Source: Chelonoidis abingdonii | Lineage: Eukaryota; Chordata; Testudines; Testudinidae | Length of the DNA stretch: 64,000 nt | Assembly (NCBI RefSeq): GCF_003597395.2 | Contig: NC_133770.1 | Location: 288,177,691 to 288,241,690, forward strand | Direction of reading: 5' to 3' | Shown here: positions 1-11,135 of the stretch, piece by piece | How the letters are laid out: every line of letters starts with the position of its first letter | How positions within the stretch are numbered: position 1 is the first letter of the stretch | The notes under the pieces: generated by a model | What the model was told of the DNA's origin: nothing | Database searches by the model: none | Seen by the model: the letters and a program-made list of their open reading frames with translations, nothing else | Translations under genes and position numbers: made by a program

Positions 1-227
1 ATAAATAAGATAGTTTGTGTCTTGTATGGTGCTCACATTATCTGGGTGTATTAGCAGAGCGCTGTGCTAATAAAACAGAATGGTCTGACAAACTGTGAGT
101 CCTGAGTCTAACTTTGACAATATTTTTGTTGTTGATTTCAGTGTGCCAGCTGAAATGGACAGTACCAACATCTATAGAGGTAAATCGAATCCTGCCAAGC
201 CTATGGGCAGGGCACTGGATCAGGAGA
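1..227. other. no recognisable feature
   Basis: I see no gene, repeat family or structured element in this stretch. The short open frames carry no recognisable domain. Confidence 0.5.
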
Positions 228-322
228 CATGGATTTTAATTTTGCCACTGACCTGTTGTCTGACCTTGAGCAAGTCACTTCTTCTCTTTGGGCCTTTGTT
301 TCATCTGCCACCTTTTGACTGT
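228..322 (+). repeat. MIR SINE fragment
   Basis: The stretch reads like the core of an amniote MIR element, with the landmark sequence close to 'gaccttgagcaagtcactt' followed by a diverged 'cctcagtttc...' segment. It lacks the tRNA-like head and the L2-like tail. Recognition is by eye against the known MIR core. Confidence 0.6.
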
Positions 323-1121
323 CCAGTCTAGGTAGAATGTGAGTGTGATGGGTAGCCCTCCCCCCCGGATACCACCTGATGTACTGGGGTACCACTGAGC
401 CTGCCTATTCCACCAGCCTGGGCTCCCTTATACTGTCCTGCTGAGCTAGGCCCTCAAGCATCCTCCAAGCCACACCCAAGTAGGGACACACCAGGCTGCA
501 AAAAGACACAGGCCTTGTCTACACTGCCACGTTTCTGTGCAGTAAAGCAGCTTTCAACACTGTAACTCCCGAGGTGGACACACTGCCAAGCCACTTAGTG
601 TGCAGAAACTGCGCAGTTGCAGTGCTGCAAAAATACCACCCCGACGAGAAGCGTACAGCTTTCTGTGCTGGGGCTACAGCGCTGCGATGCCGAGTGAAGA
701 TACCCTGGTCGATGACAGCGCTGCAGTTGGCCTCCAGGAGGTGTCCCACATTGTGTTTTAAATCACTGAATCAGTGGTCTCTGTGTTGCAAACAATTATG
801 CCTCTGTAAAATATGGCACTTTGGCTTCACAGATATGACCTTGGGAGCCCAGCCTCCCTCTTTGTTATCACCAGCTGAACAGCTCTGCAGAATTAGAAAG
901 CGGCCACAAAGAACTAAAGAGAATTTTCTGTGTGGTGTCATGATGTGCCCCGTGGCCAAAAACTGAGAATTGAAGGAGTGGGACAGAGCGAGAAGAGGGA
1001 CCGAAAGGAGAACATGGCACGCCAGCACCAAGCCACTGAGTGGTTCTTAAATATTACAGAGTGCCAAGTGGATATGCTCCAGGCGCTATTAAGACTGCAA
1101 ACAGAGTAGCTCCATGCCTGC

Positions 1122-2304
1122 TGTGACGTTGCACTTCATATGTTTATGGAAATATACTTATGAGTGTGAATATTATGTAACTGGAATATGCTTTATGCAA
1201 AAGGTCTCTTGTAAGGTATCATTACAAAGCTTATAATCTACTGAGTGTATTCAACCTATTTGTGTGAATGTATCATTCTTGTATCTGAAGCTAGAAATAT
1301 GAAGTATTACTGTGAAGTCCTTTTGTAATTATGCTAGGTGTGGGCCATGAATGGTGGCTTGGAATCTTGATGGGTGCCATTGAGGAGAACAGGACAATTG
1401 GTTGTGAATGGCTCTGTTTACTTGCAAACCTTCCTGGGTATCTGCCTGCTGGACCTGGAAAAATGAAGGCTAGGGTCTCACAGGACATGTGTCCATGTCA
1501 TATGATACTGGAATACATCTTAAATCTGGTGCTTTTCCATTTAGAAGGAGGGGTGGGAACCCAGAGAGACAAAAGATTCCCACCTTGTGCCAAAGATATA
1601 AAAGGGGATGGAACAGAACAAAGGAGGCCTCAGTCATGTGAAATACCCTGCTTTTCACCTAAGATGCCTGCTGGAACTAACAAGGGCTGTACCAGGAGAC
1701 AGGATTGGTCCCAGACTAGGAAGGAGTCTGGTCTATGAAAGAAGCTTATTGGAACATCTCTAAGGGTGAGATTTACCTGTATCAGTTTCTTAATGTGTTA
1801 GGCTTAGACTTGCATGTTTTGTTTTATTTTGCTTGGTAACTTACTTTGTTCTGTCTGTTATTACCCGGAATCACTTAAATCCTACTTTTTATACTTAATA
1901 AAATCACTTTTGTTTATTAATTAACCCAGAGTAAGTAATTAATACCTGGGGGAGCAAACAGCTGTGGATATCTCTCTATCAGTGTTATAGCAGGCAGACA
2001 ATTTATGAGTTTATCCTGTATAAGCTATTTTACAGAGTAAAATGGATTTATTTGGGATTTGATCCCATTGGGAACTGAGTGTCTGGGTGCTGGAGATGGC
2101 TGACCAGCTGAGCAGTTTTTGGTTAAAGTCTGCAGCTTTGGGGGTGGTGACCAGACCTGGGTTTGTGTTGCAGCAGGCTAGCATGTCTGGCTCAACAAGG
2201 CAGGGTTCTGGAAGTCCCAAGCTGGCAGGGAAAACAGGCTCAGAGGTAATTTCAGCACATCAGGTGACAGTCCCAAGGGGGTCACTATGACCAAATCCAT
2301 CACA
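1122..2304 (+). mobile_element. solo LTR, endogenous-retrovirus type
   Basis: The element begins TGTGACGTTGCACTTC and ends ...AAATCCATCACA, so it has TG/CA termini (TGTGA / TCACA). A TATA-like box (GATATAAAAGG) lies near 1595-1605. A polyadenylation signal AATAAA lies at 1897-1902, inside an AT-rich stretch. The size (about 1.18 kb) and the order promoter, poly(A) signal, U5 fit one LTR. No gag, pol or env lies beside it, so it is a solo LTR left by recombination. Flanking bases (CCTGC and CCCAC) do not form a clear target duplication. It lies inside the Harbinger element. Confidence 0.7.
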
Positions 2305-2996
2305 CCCACCCTTCCCTGTAGTCATTGTCATAAAACCCTTTCCCATGTTCCCCCTAGACACCGCCAACACACTCTTATCAACCTCCTGGTTCCAGTCTGT
2401 ACCCACTGCCTTCCACTCCCCCCCATAACAGTCCAGTCCTGCAGACCCCCAGTACCCATTGCACTCAACACCCATCCCTCTGCAGTTTAGCCCTGCTGAA
2501 GTACAGTACTCACTGCACTGTATTCCAAAGGACAAGGTTGCATATGATACCTGGACGTACACAAATCGTTAACCATCCCAGGACTCCACCTCCTCCTGAA
2601 ACCTTCCCTTCCCCCACCCCGAACAGCGCTGATGTGGTTTTCTGTTTGTCTCTCTCCTTCGGTTGTTTTTTAATAAAATAATTGTTTTGGTTGGAAAGCA
2701 ATCTTTATTCCATTAATTGAAAGCAAACAGAGCCCTGGAAATCAACAGGCAATTTTCTTAAACCTTCACAGTGCATTGCCTGCACCAATCACAATCACCT
2801 CCTAGCATTACAAGCACTTGACTCCCAAGGATAGCAAAAAATATTAGTGGCTTTCAGCTTCAAATTGCTGCCTCAAGGCATCCCTGATCCATATGTCCCT
2901 GCACTTTGCCCTTCTAATAGCCCTGGTCTCTGGCTGTTCAAATTCATCCTCCAGGTGCTGAGCCTCAGCGGTCCAGCCCTGAGTGAAGCTTTCACC

Positions 2997-3832
2997 CTAC
3001 CCTTCACAAATATTATGGAGCATACAGCATGCAGCTATAAGTACAAGAATATTGTCATCAGACAGCTCCAGCCTCCCATATAGGCAGCACCAGCAGGCCT
3101 TTAAATGCACATTCAACAGTCCTTCTGCACTTGTCAGCCTGTTGTTGAATCGCTCCTTGCTGCTATCAAGTTGCCCCATATATGACTTCATAAGCCATAG
3201 CATTAAGGGGTAGGTAGGGTGTCCCACGATCACAATGGGATTTCAACTTCCCTTACAGTGATCTTCTGGTCTGGGAAGAAAGTCTCTGCTTGCAGCTTCC
3301 TGAACAGGCCAGTATTCTGCAAGATGCGTGCATCCTGCACCTTTCTGTACCAGCCTGCATTAATGTCTATGAAATGCTGACGGTGATCCACAAGCACCTG
3401 GAGGATCATAGAGAAATACACCTTCTGATTAGTGTACTTGGTAGCTAAGTGGTCTGGCGCCAGAACTGGAATATGCATGCCATCTATTGCCCCTCCACAG
3501 TTAGGGAAGGCCCTTTGTGCAAAGCCATCCACAATATCACGCACATTGCCCAGAGTCATGATCTTTCGGTGCAGGATGCGATTAATGGCCCTGCATACTT
3601 CCATCAACATGAGTCCAACGGTCGACTTTCCCACTCCGAACTGGTTAGTGACTGATCGGTAGCAGTCTGGAGTAGTCAGCTTCCACAGTGCAATCGCCAC
3701 GCGTGTCTCGAATGACAGGGCAGCTCTCATTCTCATGTCCTTGCACCGCAGGGCTGTGGCAAGCTCATCACACAGTTCCATGAATGTGGCTTTCCTCATC
3801 CGAAAGTTCTGCAGCCACTGCTCATCATCCAA
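2997..3832 (-). pseudogene. HARBI1-like Harbinger transposase, frameshifted
   Basis: This is a broken DDE nuclease of the PIF/Harbinger superfamily (DDE_Tnp_4 type), which cuts and joins the transposon ends in the nucleus. The first 200 residues are open from 3832 to 3230. They include a helix-turn-helix-like stretch (FGVGKSTVGLMLMEV) and the motif GGAIDGMHIPV, with the first catalytic Asp. The second catalytic region is seen as the variant VQDARILQNTGLFRKLQA. A frameshift near 3230 moves the reading into a second frame (3233 to 2997), ending CCMLHNICEG. A further slip near 3125 puts the block TVECAF, with the expected catalytic Glu, in another frame at 3103-3120. The protein cannot be made intact. 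The usual second Harbinger gene, a Myb-like DNA-binding protein, was not found here. It is a transposon copy, not the host gene HARBI1. Confidence 0.85.
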
Positions 3833-4569
3833 GACGTGCCTGATTATGTGATCTCACCACTCAGTGCTTGTTTCCCTGAGCCAAAAAGTGGCTTTCCACT
3901 GTGGTCAGCACCTCCATGAATGCCACAAGCAATCTCATGTCATAGCTACTACGCATGGCAAGATCACTGTCGAACTCTTGCCTTTGTAGTTTAAGGAATA
4001 ACTCCACTTCCACTCATGATGTGTTAGTGAGAGTGAGCAGCATACTGGTCAGCAGTGTGGGATCCATTCCTGCAGCGCAAAGAGGCCGAGTGCACAGTAC
4101 ACAAACCATTGAAAGATGGTGCTAAATGTGGACAGAAGAACTGGTGTGCTGGGATGTGAAGCAATGCATCACAGGCCATTGTGACAGGACTCAGGATGCC
4201 CCATGACCCCCTCCACCTTCCCACAACACTTAGCGGCAGAAAAGGAAGAGATGCTCTGTGGGAAAGCTGCCTAGAGTGCATCGTGCCAAATACTGATGCA
4301 ATTCCACAACTGTGAACATGCTATTGTGCAGGTTGCTGACAGTGTGAATACACAACAGCGTTTTCCTTTTAGTGCTCTCTCAGCGGCGATGTAACTGCCA
4401 GCGATGTAACTCTGCCAGTGTAAACATACTCCCAGACACTGAAATCGGCTCTGCCTGGGAAGACTCAGCTAGGGAATGGCCTAGCACTCAAATGCACACC
4501 TCCTCTGGAGTTTACACTCACAATTATATTGTTTTGTGCTGCACAGAGAACTGAACAGTATAAGCTAAT

Positions 4570-5459
4570 TGAAATTCGCCTCCTCCCTCAGTGTGGAGGA
4601 AGATATGCACAGTTTTTTGCTTCCCCTCCCCAGTTATGAATTCCACAAACTGGTTTTAGAATAAACAAAAATCAGCTTATTAACTTCAAAAGGTAGATTT
4701 TACATGATTATAAGGGATAGCAAACAGATCAAAGCAGATTACCCGGAAAATGAAACAAAAACTGCAATGTTAGCTTAAGATACAAAAGAAACTGGTTACA
4801 AGAAAGTAATTTCTCACCCTAATGTTGTTTTAGGTATTTCTTTCAGAGGTCAGACACATTTTCCACCTGGGCTCAGCTTTTATCCCCGTTTTGTCTTTGT
4901 TTCTTAGATGCTTCCAGCAGACATCCTGGGTGGGAATTCAGTGAAGAATTAACAGTGCTTAAATCACTCCCCTGTCTTAAATAGAGTTTACATATGGCAG
5001 GAACCCTTTGTTTTCCAGTGTGGATTCCTCTACCCACGCCCTAGTGGAAAAATACTGGGATTCTATCATGGAATCCAGTACCAGGTGACTTAATCACATG
5101 ACCTTACATCTCAAAGCAGTCGTGAGTCAAAGGTTGTTTGTAACATCCCAGGAAGCTTCTCAGGAAGATGGGACATCAGCATCTTCAAAATCCTATTGTT
5201 CTCTCTAATGGGAGACTGATTGCATTCTGTCTGGTGAGCACGCCCCAGGTGTAAACCCACTTGTAATGGTTACATAGTCAATATTCCTAACTTCAGATAC
5301 AGAAATGATACATGCATACAAATAGGATAATCATATTCAGCAAATTGTAACTTTTCCAATGATGTCTCACAAGACCCATCTTGGATAAAATACATCTTAG
5401 ATATGCTATAATCATAGTATAACAATATTTCTATGAAGAATATGGGGGGTAGTATCACA
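4570..5459 (-). mobile_element. solo LTR, minus strand
   Basis: Read on the minus strand it starts TGTGATACTACCCCCC at 5459 and ends ...GGCGAATTTCA at 4570, about 890 bp with TG/CA termini. The body resembles turtle endogenous-retrovirus LTRs. There is no coding sequence on either side. The flanks (TAAT and ATGA) do not show a convincing duplication, so the precise left end is uncertain. Confidence 0.6.
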
Positions 5460-5570
5460 ATGAGCTCTTCAGGGTCCAAGGACTGACCTCATTATGTGTC
5501 TGTACAGGGCCTAGCATAGTGGGGCCCTGATCTGAGTAGGTGCAGGTGCTACTGTAACACAAATAATTAC
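5460..5570 (+). repeat. L2-type 3' tail
   Basis: The text 'gagctcttcaggg...gtacagggcctagca...gtgctactgtaacacaaataat' is the 3' tail shared by L2 LINEs and MIR SINEs in sauropsids. It is truncated on the left, where the LTR joins it. Confidence 0.55.
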
Positions 5571-5589
5571 TAATAGTCAATGGGACTGA

Positions 5590-5900
5590 CAGACGGAAAA
5601 TTCAAAACTGATAAAAAGAAATATTTATTCACTTAAGACAGTTAGCCTGTGGAACTCATTGCCACAGATAGCATGTGGCCAACATTTTAGCAGGATTTGA
5701 AAAGCAATTAGATTTGTATATGTATGATAAGAACATCCAGGTTTATGATAGTAAATATTAAAAAAAAACATTCTGAAAGGGTTATAAACCCTCCCACTTT
5801 ATAGGTTATAAACCCTTCCTCTCAATCTCTAACTATCTTGGTTATTTTAGTTTGTTTTCATGTGGCACTGCATTTCAGGGATCCATGCAGACGTGAATAA
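5590..5900 (+). repeat. old CR1 LINE 3' fragment
   Basis: The stretch holds the CR1-like phrase 'agcctgtggaactcattgccacagat' and downstream 'ttagcaggatttgaaaagcaattag', which match the end of CR1 ORF2 and its 3' UTR. It is diverged and has no open frame. The boundaries are approximate. Confidence 0.5.
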
Positions 5901-6364
5901 GTCAAATCAGTCACATCAACCACCTATATCCAGAGCTCCCAGCAATTTCAAATGGGAGGTTGGCATGTGGAGGACTGGCTGGACCACATCTGGAATAAAC
6001 TAAGGAATTCCTATGCTACTGCCAGCCTGAAGAGGTTGAAAACATTAGACGTGCTATGAGAGATCCATTTCTCTTTGGATTCCTAGCTCAATTTTGCAGA
6101 AGGGTGAGAAAATTCAGAGAAGCATCAGCACTTGTGAGCGCTTGTCCCATCAGAGTCTATCGCTATCTGAGGTTTGCCCATCAGTGACAAACTTCCTGGT
6201 ATATTGCAGGGGATCCCATCTAAAGCTTGTTTGTAAGTGAAGTCTTTACAATAACAGCTGTCTTTCAGAATGCAGTTGCCATGAGCAAATCATCCACACC
6301 AAAAAGGCAACCTTTCCTTTCTAAAGCTGAGGATTTCTAAAGGGAAGGAAAAAGAATGAGGTGT
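5901..6364. other. no recognisable feature
   Basis: Apparently unique non-coding sequence. I see no gene or repeat that I can name. Confidence 0.4.
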
Positions 6365-7300
6365 ACTTGTGGCACCTGAGAGACTAACAAATTTATTTGG
6401 GCATAAGCTTTCATGGGCTAAAACATACTTCATCAGATGCATGCAGTGGAGAATACAGTAGGAAGATATATATATAAAGAGAACATGAAAAAATGTGGGT
6501 TGCCATATCAACTCTAATGAGACTAAACAATTAAGGTGGGCTATTATCAGCAGGAGAAAAAAAAACTTTTGTAGTGATAATCAGGATGGCCCATTTCCAA
6601 CAGTTGACAAGAAGGTGACCGTTCACCTGTACATCTACCAATATGATATATGCCATCATATGCCAGCAGTGCCCCTGTGCCATATACATTGGCCAAACCG
6701 TACAGTCTCTAAGCAAAAGAATAAATGGACACAAATCAGACGGCAAGAATTATGACATTCAAAAACCAGTCGGAGAACACTTCATCCTCCCTGGACACTC
6801 AATTACAGACCTAAAAGTGGCAATTCTTCAACAAAAAAACCTTCAAAACCAGACTCCAACGAGAAACTGCAGAACTGGAATTAATTTTCAAACTGGACAC
6901 CATTAAATTAGGCCTGAATAAAGACTGGGAGTGGATGGGTCATTAAACAAAATAAAACCTATTTCCCCATGCTAATTTTCCCCCTACTGTTACTCATACC
7001 TCCTAGTCAACTGTTTGAAACGGGCCATCCTGATTATCACTACAAAAGTTTTTTTTTCCTTCTGCTGATAATAGCCCACCTTAATCGATTAGTCTCATTA
7101 GAGTTAGTATGGCAACCCCCATTTTCTCACGTTCTCTCTCTATGTATATATCTTCCTACTGTATTTTCCACTCCATACATCTGATGAAATGGGTTTTAGC
7201 CCACAAAAGCTTATGCCCAAATAAATGTTAGTCTCTAAGGTGCCACAAGTACTCGTGTTCTTTTTGCTGATACAGACTAACATGGTTACAACTCTAAAGA
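6365..7300 (+). mobile_element. Penelope-like element remnant with inverted arms
   Basis: Two arms of about 235 bp face each other. The left arm (6366-6605) contains GGCACC...GAGACTAACAAATTTATTTGGGCATAAGCTTTC, and the right arm (7018-7252) carries the same text inverted. Matching inner segments (gataatcaggatggccc / gggccatcctgattatc) bound the middle. The middle holds a GIY-YIG endonuclease fragment (6606-6960). This is the layout of Penelope-like retroelements, whose pseudo-LTRs often end up inverted. No reverse transcriptase is left. After the right arm comes 'gctgatacagactaacatggttac', the usual extension of such ends. The element is decayed and could not move by itself. Confidence 0.8.
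6606..6960 (+). pseudogene. GIY-YIG endonuclease fragment of Penelope-like element
   Basis: An open stretch at 6643-6906 reads MIYAIICQQCPCAIYIGQT and then a segment with SLSKRINGHKSD, KPVGEHF and LPGHSITDLKVAIL. This is the C-terminal GIY-YIG nuclease of Penelope-like elements, with its conserved Cys pair, the YIG-type block and the Arg and His positions. This domain nicks the target DNA during retrotransposition. The reverse transcriptase that should precede it is missing. In the A-rich run near 6831-6840 the frame slips. After it the expected tail (ELELIFKLDTIKLGLNKDW) reads in another frame to a stop near 6945. The gene is 5'-truncated and frameshifted. Confidence 0.85.
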
Positions 7301-8284
7301 GAAAGACTTTATTTTGAGCATTATTATTATTAACTTACTAAGAATCAACCATATTCTCAATGAGATACAGTAACCAGCAGGTATCAGGACCAAAGTCATC
7401 CCTGCTGTGAACCTGCTACAGGCAATGAAGTTACATCAGGGTTCAATTCAGTCCAGTACGTGTGAGATGGGTAATAGTTTGTTTTGCTGTTCTACAGAGG
7501 GATTGTCCTTTATTAACAAAACACCACTGCCTTTGTCTTAAATGCAAACATTAGGGGGCAGTACACCTTTAACAATCAGTCTTGTCGTCTTACCCAACAA
7601 CTGCATTTATACTGGACTTTTGGTAAAATTTACACTCAAGTTTGATTTATCTTGCTTTGTTGCTGTTGGAAAAACAATCAGATTTGTCGTTGCAGGGAAC
7701 TTGGTGTCAGATTAAAAAGCACAAGGAAGAGGGCACAGATTCCCCCACTCAATATCTATTTATATTTTACAGGTAGAAGAGAAAAGCTTCAGGCTCAGAG
7801 CTGGTTCCTTCTCTGTGAGCTAGGAGAATTTTCTTCTATCTAGGTTTTTACGCTACCCTCATCACTCAGCACCTGAGCACCTTCCAGTTCTGCTTTAAGC
7901 AACGTAGCCAACACATGTAACATTCTGTGGTTCATTCTCTCTCACACATCCTCTTCCTATGAGGCAGAGCTGAAGAAGCAGTGACCACAATGTGGTTCAA
8001 GCACACAACCATCAAATCACGACATACTATCTTTGCTCCACAAGGTGTCCTGGGTCAGAAGCCTGCTGTAGTGCCTGAAAATCAGAGAGATCCTGGGCAG
8101 CAACCTCATCATTCTTCAACAGCCACCTTAAGGCAAGGCCAAAAATCAGGTGTAACATTGGCTTGCTCCTTTGGCCAACCAGGGGTTTGCGGTTCTCCTG
8201 GCCTTGTATATCACCCTCAGGAAAATGCTGCTGCCAAATCATTTTCTTTGCCCATGACACTCCGCTCTCTGAATCCATCTACTT
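7301..8284. other. no recognisable feature
   Basis: Almost 1 kb without a gene or repeat that I can support. The short frames at 7652-7843 and 7981-8278 show no domain. Confidence 0.4.
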
Positions 8285-8640
8285 GCTCCTTGTAATCCAT
8301 CACCTAAAATTCGTACTCTTCATCCTCACCTTTGAGGCCCTTCACAGCTCTGTCCCCTTCTCCATTAATCCATCCTGGTCTCTTCTTGCATTGTCCCTTC
8401 CACTCCATCTAAGTGATGGGAAAGAGGGAAGAGCAGCTAAAAGTAGAGGGAGAACTGCCTCTCCTTTCCCTGGCTTGGATAAGCTGAGCAACCCCAGCTG
8501 GTGCACCAACAGCCTCCTTCAGTATAGTTTAACTATTGCTGCCAATCTTGATACCCCTACGTCTGCTTCTTCCCCAGACATCTCAGTGCTTTGTTTCTTG
8601 CCAACTCTTACGTGTGGAACTCCCTCCTGTCTGAACTAAC
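8285..8640 (+). repeat. L2 LINE fragment (end of ORF)
   Basis: The stretch around 8325-8370 ('cctcacctttgaggcccttcacagctctg') matches the FTFKALH-type end of L2 reverse transcriptase. The text near 8570-8640 ('...cttgccaactcttacgtgtggaactccctcct') fits the last codons of the same ORF. It is interrupted by stops and small indels, so it is a dead fragment. Confidence 0.55.
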
Positions 8641-8689
8641 CAGAAGGGCTTTGCCTTCTAGATCTAAGGTACACCACAGTGTTAAGCAT

Positions 8690-8885
8690 CTCACGTCTTT
8701 AACATATTTGATCTCCAACACCCAAGGAGCTAGTAAGAGCTATTATCCCCATTTACAGATGAGGAACTGAGGCAGAGAGAGACTAAATTATGTACCCAGG
8801 GTCACACAGGAAGCCTGTTGCAGAGAAGGGAATTGAATCCAAGTCTCTAGCTAGTGCTTTAAGCACTGGACCATCCCTTGCAAGG
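8690..8885 (-). repeat. MIR SINE, minus strand
   Basis: The stretch includes 'ccccatttacagatgaggaactgaggcagagagag', then 'gggtcacacagg' and 'gggaattgaatcc', and ends 'agcactggaccatcc'. This is an inverted MIR from its core to the tRNA-like B box and head. Most of the element is present. Confidence 0.75.
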
Positions 8886-9125
8886 CTTTCCTCTTCACCC
8901 ACTTCTGCTGTGATGCCTACAAGACAACTACTAACTAATAGTGGCTAGGCTGACGGGCTGCCAGGGATCACCAATACTATTTTTTTTTAAATCAAGTTGG
9001 CACATAATTTATGTAACCATGTTCTCTTATGACCATTACCCTTCTCCACTCTCACCTCCTCCGTTCATGTGTTGCTCTTACTTCCAATTAAAGTGTATGC
9101 TTGTTAGGGCAGGAACGGTGTCTTT

Positions 9126-9385
9126 GGCCTTGGCTACGCGGCCAGGTGGGACATAAATCTATGGCGCATGAGCTTGCCACGCACCAACTGCCCGTGTGGA
9201 CCCTGGTTGCGTGCACTAAAAGTTCCGTAGTGTGCTTTGACCTATCGCTGTTTCAAACAAAAGCACGCTGGGAACTTTTAGTAGAGGTAGCTGGGTCCAT
9301 ATGGCCAGTTAGAGTGTGGCAAGTGAGTACGCTATGGATTTATAGCCTGGCTTGTTGCTCATAAAGTCTCTGTGTAGGTAAGCCC
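9126..9385. mobile_element. palindromic miniature DNA transposon (MITE)
   Basis: The left half (9126-9240) and the right half (9265-9385) are diverged inverted copies. GGCCTTGGCTACGCG faces GGGCTTACCTACACAG on the other strand. 'aaatctatggcgcatgagcttgcc' faces 'ggcaagtgagtacgctatggattt'. 'ctaaaagttcc' faces 'ggaacttttag'. It has no coding capacity. The ends resemble those of turtle hAT/Harbinger-type MITEs. A target duplication was not certain. Confidence 0.6.
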
Positions 9386-9410
9386 TTCTTTTGGGTGGGT
9401 ATTCAGATCC

Positions 9411-9551
9411 TCACAAAATGGGGGCCCCACACTGATTAGAGCCGTTGGGAGGCATGACAAGAAAAATATTACATGCCACCACATCACATCATTATCAATA
9501 CTTGAGTGCTGTCAGTGTACTCACTGTGGGGCCTGGATCAGCATTCATGTT
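9411..9551 (+). repeat. 141-bp direct repeat, copy 1
   Basis: This segment recurs without gaps at 10818-10958, with about 9 differences by eye. It starts TCACAAAATGGGGGCCCC and ends GGATCAGCATTCATGTT. Near its edges it has a short inverted pair (GGCCCCACACTG at 9424 and CACTGTGGGGCC at 9522-9533), so it may be a small terminal-inverted-repeat element or part of one. I do not recognise the family. Confidence 0.8.
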
Positions 9552-9939
9552 GCACTCCTTGTCCGTACCTGACCCGGGGAAGCTAATAATCCAACCAGTG
9601 GACCAAATTGGGTGACGAATCCTGGTCACACTCCACCCGAGGCACATTGCACAATCACTAAGATGAAGTGCACTCATTGCAGTACCAGCGTATAAGGAGC
9701 CAATTCCTACTCTAAGGAGCTTATACCTAAAACAGTCATTGAACAGTTTAGACCCAGACAGTAAGTACATCAGGCACCAGAACAAGTAACAAGTGTTATG
9801 TGAATCATGCAGAGGTCATTGCCAAAAGGCTTTACAAGAAGAGTGCTATGATGAGGAGGAACTTGGAGAGACAGAGAGGTGGAGGGAGGTCAGCCCTGGG
9901 AGGCATATTGAATGTTTGCACTAAAGAAGAGGATACATC
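9552..9939. other. no recognisable feature
   Basis: About 390 bp between the direct-repeat copy and a probable LTR. I see no gene or known repeat. Confidence 0.4.
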
Positions 9940-10532
9940 TGTGCATTCTACTATAGTGGTGGGGGATATGTTATGTTGTGCACTCACCCCCAGGGTACCC
10001 CCTTGTGTCAGGACACAACACTGCACACATTCTTCCAAACACCCCCAGTGGTCTGCCACTTCTGTGACCTAGCCCTCTGACCTAGTCCAGACGCCTTTTG
10101 GGGTTCACAGAAAACAAATTAAACCTCAACTCAAAATAGCATGAAAGCCCATAATAAAAACCCTATCCCTTCACAGAGGTCCAAACCTAATGTCAAGGGT
10201 AAGCCCCTGACTGGGCCAGGTACCTTGGCTTGAGACAGGGACTACCAGCCTTCCCTGTCCTGGCTTCACCCAGAACTGGCCCCTAGTAGAAGCAACTAGC
10301 CCTTTTTATTCGGCCTGCTGGGCTCTGATTGGCCTTCACATGCTCCCAGACCTTCTAGGTGCCAGAAAGCAAGTGGTTGCTGTTTCCGCTTGCTGCTCAT
10401 CACGAGAGTCCTCTCTAGGCATCCTCTAGAGGTCTGACCTTGCTGCTCTTCCGTTCAAGCAGGACTCCTTCTTAGGGCAGGCTGTGCGAAGGTGTTGAGG
10501 CCTCCACCAATGGGTAGCAAATGTCTGGTACA
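9940..10532 (-). mobile_element. probable LTR, minus strand
   Basis: Read on the minus strand this runs TGTACCAGACATTTG... to ...AGTAGAATGCACA, with TG/CA ends. It has a CCAAT box (GGCCAATCAGAGCC) followed closely by a TATA-like GAATAAAAAGGG near 10300-10340, in the order expected of a U3 promoter. There is no adjacent coding part. The target duplication is absent or not visible, and both ends are tentative. Confidence 0.4.
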
Positions 10533-10654
10533 CCCTGTGTTGAGGCAGTAAAATAACCTATATAAAATAGAGCCGTACTACAATTTAAAACTATGAAGAG
10601 TATGGTGAAAACTGACGAGTTCCTCCTTTATATTCTGCCCCCTAATATAACTAT

Positions 10655-10816
10655 AATACTTTTCACTTCCAATCCCTAGATCTCAATGTGCTTTATACGG
10701 TGGGCAAGTGCTTCCATTTTACAGATTGGAAAATGGAGGCAAGGAGAACTGGAATGACTTGCCTAAAGTCAACAGCAGAACTAGAAATGCAACCCAGGTC
10801 TCCTGACTCTCATGCC
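10655..10816 (-). repeat. MIR SINE, minus strand
   Basis: Diverged inverted MIR: 'ccattttacagattggaaaatggaggcaaggagaactggaatgacttgcc' followed by 'caacccaggtctcctgactc', which corresponds to the B-box side. The second direct-repeat copy begins directly after it. Confidence 0.65.
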
Positions 10817-10817
10817 C

Positions 10818-10958
10818 TCACACAATGGCGGCCCCACGCTGATCAGAGCCCTTGGGAGGCATGACAAGAAAAATACTACATGCCACCACATCACATCATT
10901 ATCAATACTTGAATGCTGTTAGTGTGCTCACTGTGGGGCCTGGATCAGCATTCATGTT
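10818..10958 (+). repeat. 141-bp direct repeat, copy 2
   Basis: Second copy of the segment at 9411-9551, with the same strand, the same length and a constant offset of 1407. It starts TCACACAATGGCGGCCCC. Most of the differences are transitions. Confidence 0.8.
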
Positions 10959-11029
10959 CACTGGACACTGGTGCCCATTAATAAATTAATGGCAGTTATG
11001 ATTTAAAACAGATAGAAATACATCTTAAC

Positions 11030-11135
11030 ACAGTGGGTAGTCACCCTACAGAATTCACTACCACACGAGGAGAATGTTTTGGATAGCAGAGCTAGATATT
11101 AAAACAGGGCCCAGAAATGTTAGAGACTAATAACA
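11030..11135 (+). repeat. possible CR1 3' fragment
   Basis: The text 'gggtagtcaccctacagaattcactaccacacgaggagaatg' resembles the diverged end of CR1 ('tggaactcactgccacaagatg'). It is short and weak. Confidence 0.35.

Larger units (their letters stand above)
510..4432 (-). mobile_element. PIF/Harbinger DNA transposon with internal LTR insertion
   Basis: The left end starts AGGCCTTGTCTACACTGCC at 510. The right end near 4413-4432 reads inverted as a diverged copy (GTATGTTTACACTGGCAG...). Harbinger elements of turtles typically carry such ends. The interior holds a minus-strand HARBI1-like transposase relic (2997-3832). A complete solo LTR sits inside at 1122-2304, so the Harbinger insertion is older than that LTR. 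No 3-bp target duplication could be confirmed and the exact ends are uncertain. It is possible that the two ends come from two adjacent related elements rather than one. Confidence 0.7.

Noticed and set aside
2997..3832. Host gene HARBI1
   Set aside because: It is intronless, frameshifted and set within Harbinger-type ends, so it is a transposon copy.
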